From Neohoeflea coraliihabitans (GTDB taxonomy: Bacteria > Pseudomonadota > Alphaproteobacteria > Rhizobiales > Rhizobiaceae), in assembly GCF_019334345.1 (NCBI RefSeq), contig NZ_JAHWQX010000004.1, positions 124,001 through 188,000 of the forward strand: a DNA stretch of 64,000 bases. The letters are read 5' to 3'. Positions within the stretch are counted from its first letter, which is position 1. Each line of letters begins with the position of its first letter. A model generated the notes under the pieces. The model was not told the origin of the DNA and made no database searches. It saw only the letters and a list, made by a program, of their open reading frames with translations. Below are positions 62,785-64,000 of the stretch, piece by piece. The translations under genes and the position numbers were made by a program.

Positions 62785-63852
62785 TCAAAGCTTCAGGGTT
62801 CCGCTGGTGACAACGCCGGCGCCGCCGGCCGCACGGCTGCCGATATGGCCCAGCCGTACGACGGTTTCGCCCTCATTTTCGAGCGTTTGCGATACGGCTT
62901 CGGCCTCCGCCGCGCCAACGACAACCACCATCCCGATACCGCAGTTGAAGGTGCGCAGCATCTCCTCGGCCGCGACCTGGCCCTGATCGGCAAGCCAGCC
63001 GAATACGGCCGGCACGGGAATGGCATCCAGATCGATCTGCGCTGCCAGCTGCTCCGGCAGCACGCGCGGGATATTCTCGATGAACCCGCCGCCGGTGATA
63101 TGCGCCAGCGCCTTGATCGCGCCGGTCTCGCGGATCGCCTGCAGCAGCGGCTTGACGTAGATCCGCGTCGGGGCCAGCAACGCTTCGGCAAGGCTCTGCT
63201 CGGGCGCGAACGGCGCCGGCGCGTCATAGGCCAGGCCGGACGCCGCAACGATCCTGCGGATCAGGGAAAAACCGTTCGAGTGCGCCCCGGATGACGCCAG
63301 TCCGAGAATGACGTCGCCGGCCGCCAGCTCGCTGCTCGGCAACAATCTGCCCCGCTCGGCGGCACCGACCGCAAAGCCGGCGAGGTCATAGTCGCCGCCG
63401 GCATACATGCCGGGCATTTCTGCCGTCTCGCCGCCAATCAGTGCGCAGCCGGCGCTCCGGCACCCGGCGGCGATACCGCCGACGATTTCGGCCCCCTGCG
63501 CCGGATCAAGCTTGCCGGTGGCGAAATAATCGAGAAAGAACAGCGGTTCGGCACCTTGCACGACCAGATCGTTGACGCACATTGCGACCAGATCGATGCC
63601 CACCGTGTCATGCACGCCCGCTTCGATGGCGATCTTCAGCTTGGTGCCGACGCCGTCATTGGCCGCGACCAGCACCGGATCGTTGAACCCGGCGGCCTTG
63701 AGATCGAACACCCCGCCGAAGCCGCCGATCTCGCCGTCGGCGCCCGGGCGCCGGGTGGCGCGCACCAGCGGCTTGATGCGATCGACCAGCGCGTTGCCGG
63801 CATCGATGTCGACGCCGGCATCCGAATAGGTCAAACCCTTTTTCTCGCTCAT
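62785..63852 (-). CDS. purM: Phosphoribosylformylglycinamidine cyclo-ligase (AIR synthetase)
   Basis: 355 residues from the ATG at 63852, with AAAGGA upstream; the frame continues to the window end without homology. [72 protein letters not shown] and [14 protein letters not shown] are PurM signatures. It closes the imidazole ring of AIR with ATP. The purM stop and the TTG of purN overlap, so they are coupled. 63853-64000 holds only its upstream region. Confidence 0.97.
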   Translation of the reverse strand: MSEKKGLTYSDAGVDIDAGNALVDRIKPLVRATRRPGADGEIGGFGGVFDLKAAGFNDPVLVAANDGVGTKLKIAIEAGVHDTVGIDLVAMCVNDLVVQGAEPLFFLDYFATGKLDPAQGAEIVGGIAAGCRSAGCALIGGETAEMPGMYAGGDYDLAGFAVGAAERGRLLPSSELAAGDVILGLASSGAHSNGFSLIRRIVAASGLAYDAPAPFAPEQSLAEALLAPTRIYVKPLLQAIRETGAIKALAHITGGGFIENIPRVLPEQLAAQIDLDAIPVPAVFGWLADQGQVAAEEMLRTFNCGIGMVVVVGAAEAEAVSQTLENEGETVVRLGHIGSRAAGGAGVVTSGTLKL

Positions 63853-64000
63853 TCTGCGATCCTTTCCGCAGCCCTGTCCGGCTCCCCGCCCGGCTGCCCA
63901 TCCGGCGCCTGCGTCCGGCAGTTGCCGCGCGGTTGCCGGTCGGCCGGATCCGTTCGGCTGATCGAGCCGGGAGATCGCATGTTGCCGCCGTGCACGCAAG

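Overview
The window is high-G+C, gene-dense chromosomal DNA of an alphaproteobacterium, most likely of the order Hyphomicrobiales (Rhizobiales). The evidence is conserved alphaproteobacterial gene neighbourhoods: glnE beside a PleC-type kinase, rplI-DUF2232-rpsR-rpsF, fabD-fabG-acpP-fabF-mltG-yicC-gmk, lptF-lptG-lptD-surA-pdxA-rsmA facing pepA-holC, moaE-moaD-pgsA-uvrC, and purM-purN. I cannot name the genus. I found no tRNA, rRNA, CRISPR array, insertion sequence or prophage.

Layout. 1-12125: the 3' part of glnE converges on a membrane histidine kinase. Then come pepN, a lone molybdenum hydroxylase large subunit translationally coupled to a DMT exporter, and an MFS carrier. 12126-14394: a small RibD/DHFR-like gene, visibly lower in G+C, lies next to a uracil-DNA glycosylase gene. 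A second relic copy of that gene's 3' end lies on the far side. A nine-unit array of 38-bp terminator hairpins follows. 14395-16903: ribosomal protein operon (L9, DUF2232, S18, S6) in which L9 has a long acidic tail and S6 a GDR-repeat tail. 17174-21425: accessory block (Tas-like aldo/keto reductase, small membrane protein, LysR-DoxX-YgiD cassette) lying between rpsF and fabD. 21766-28459: fatty acid synthesis operon, lytic transglycosylase, YicC and guanylate kinase. 28496-36882: EVE protein, then the LPS-assembly/maturation operon read leftwards. 37308-45068: pepA-holC, small and envelope proteins, and an ABC-F ATPase. 45186-52644: GST, Ndk, LysE-type exporter, molybdopterin synthase pair, PgsA, UvrC coupled to a pteridine-reductase-like SDR, and a Ca2+/Na+ exchanger. 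53047-63852: outer-membrane barrel, GST, secreted RNase T2 with a secreted partner, LysR, RlmJ, DMSO-reductase-family enzyme, Ohr, a tandem HD-GYP protein, PurN and PurM.

Functionally most of the window is housekeeping: lipid, LPS and peptidoglycan biogenesis, translation, purines and DNA repair. Two orphan molybdoenzymes sit in the same window as moaD/moaE. The most unusual structures are the terminator minisatellite downstream of rplI, the duplicated glycosylase 3' end around the DHFR-like gene, and the orphan molybdenum hydroxylase fused by overlapping stop/start to an exporter. No clearly new defence or mobile system is visible.
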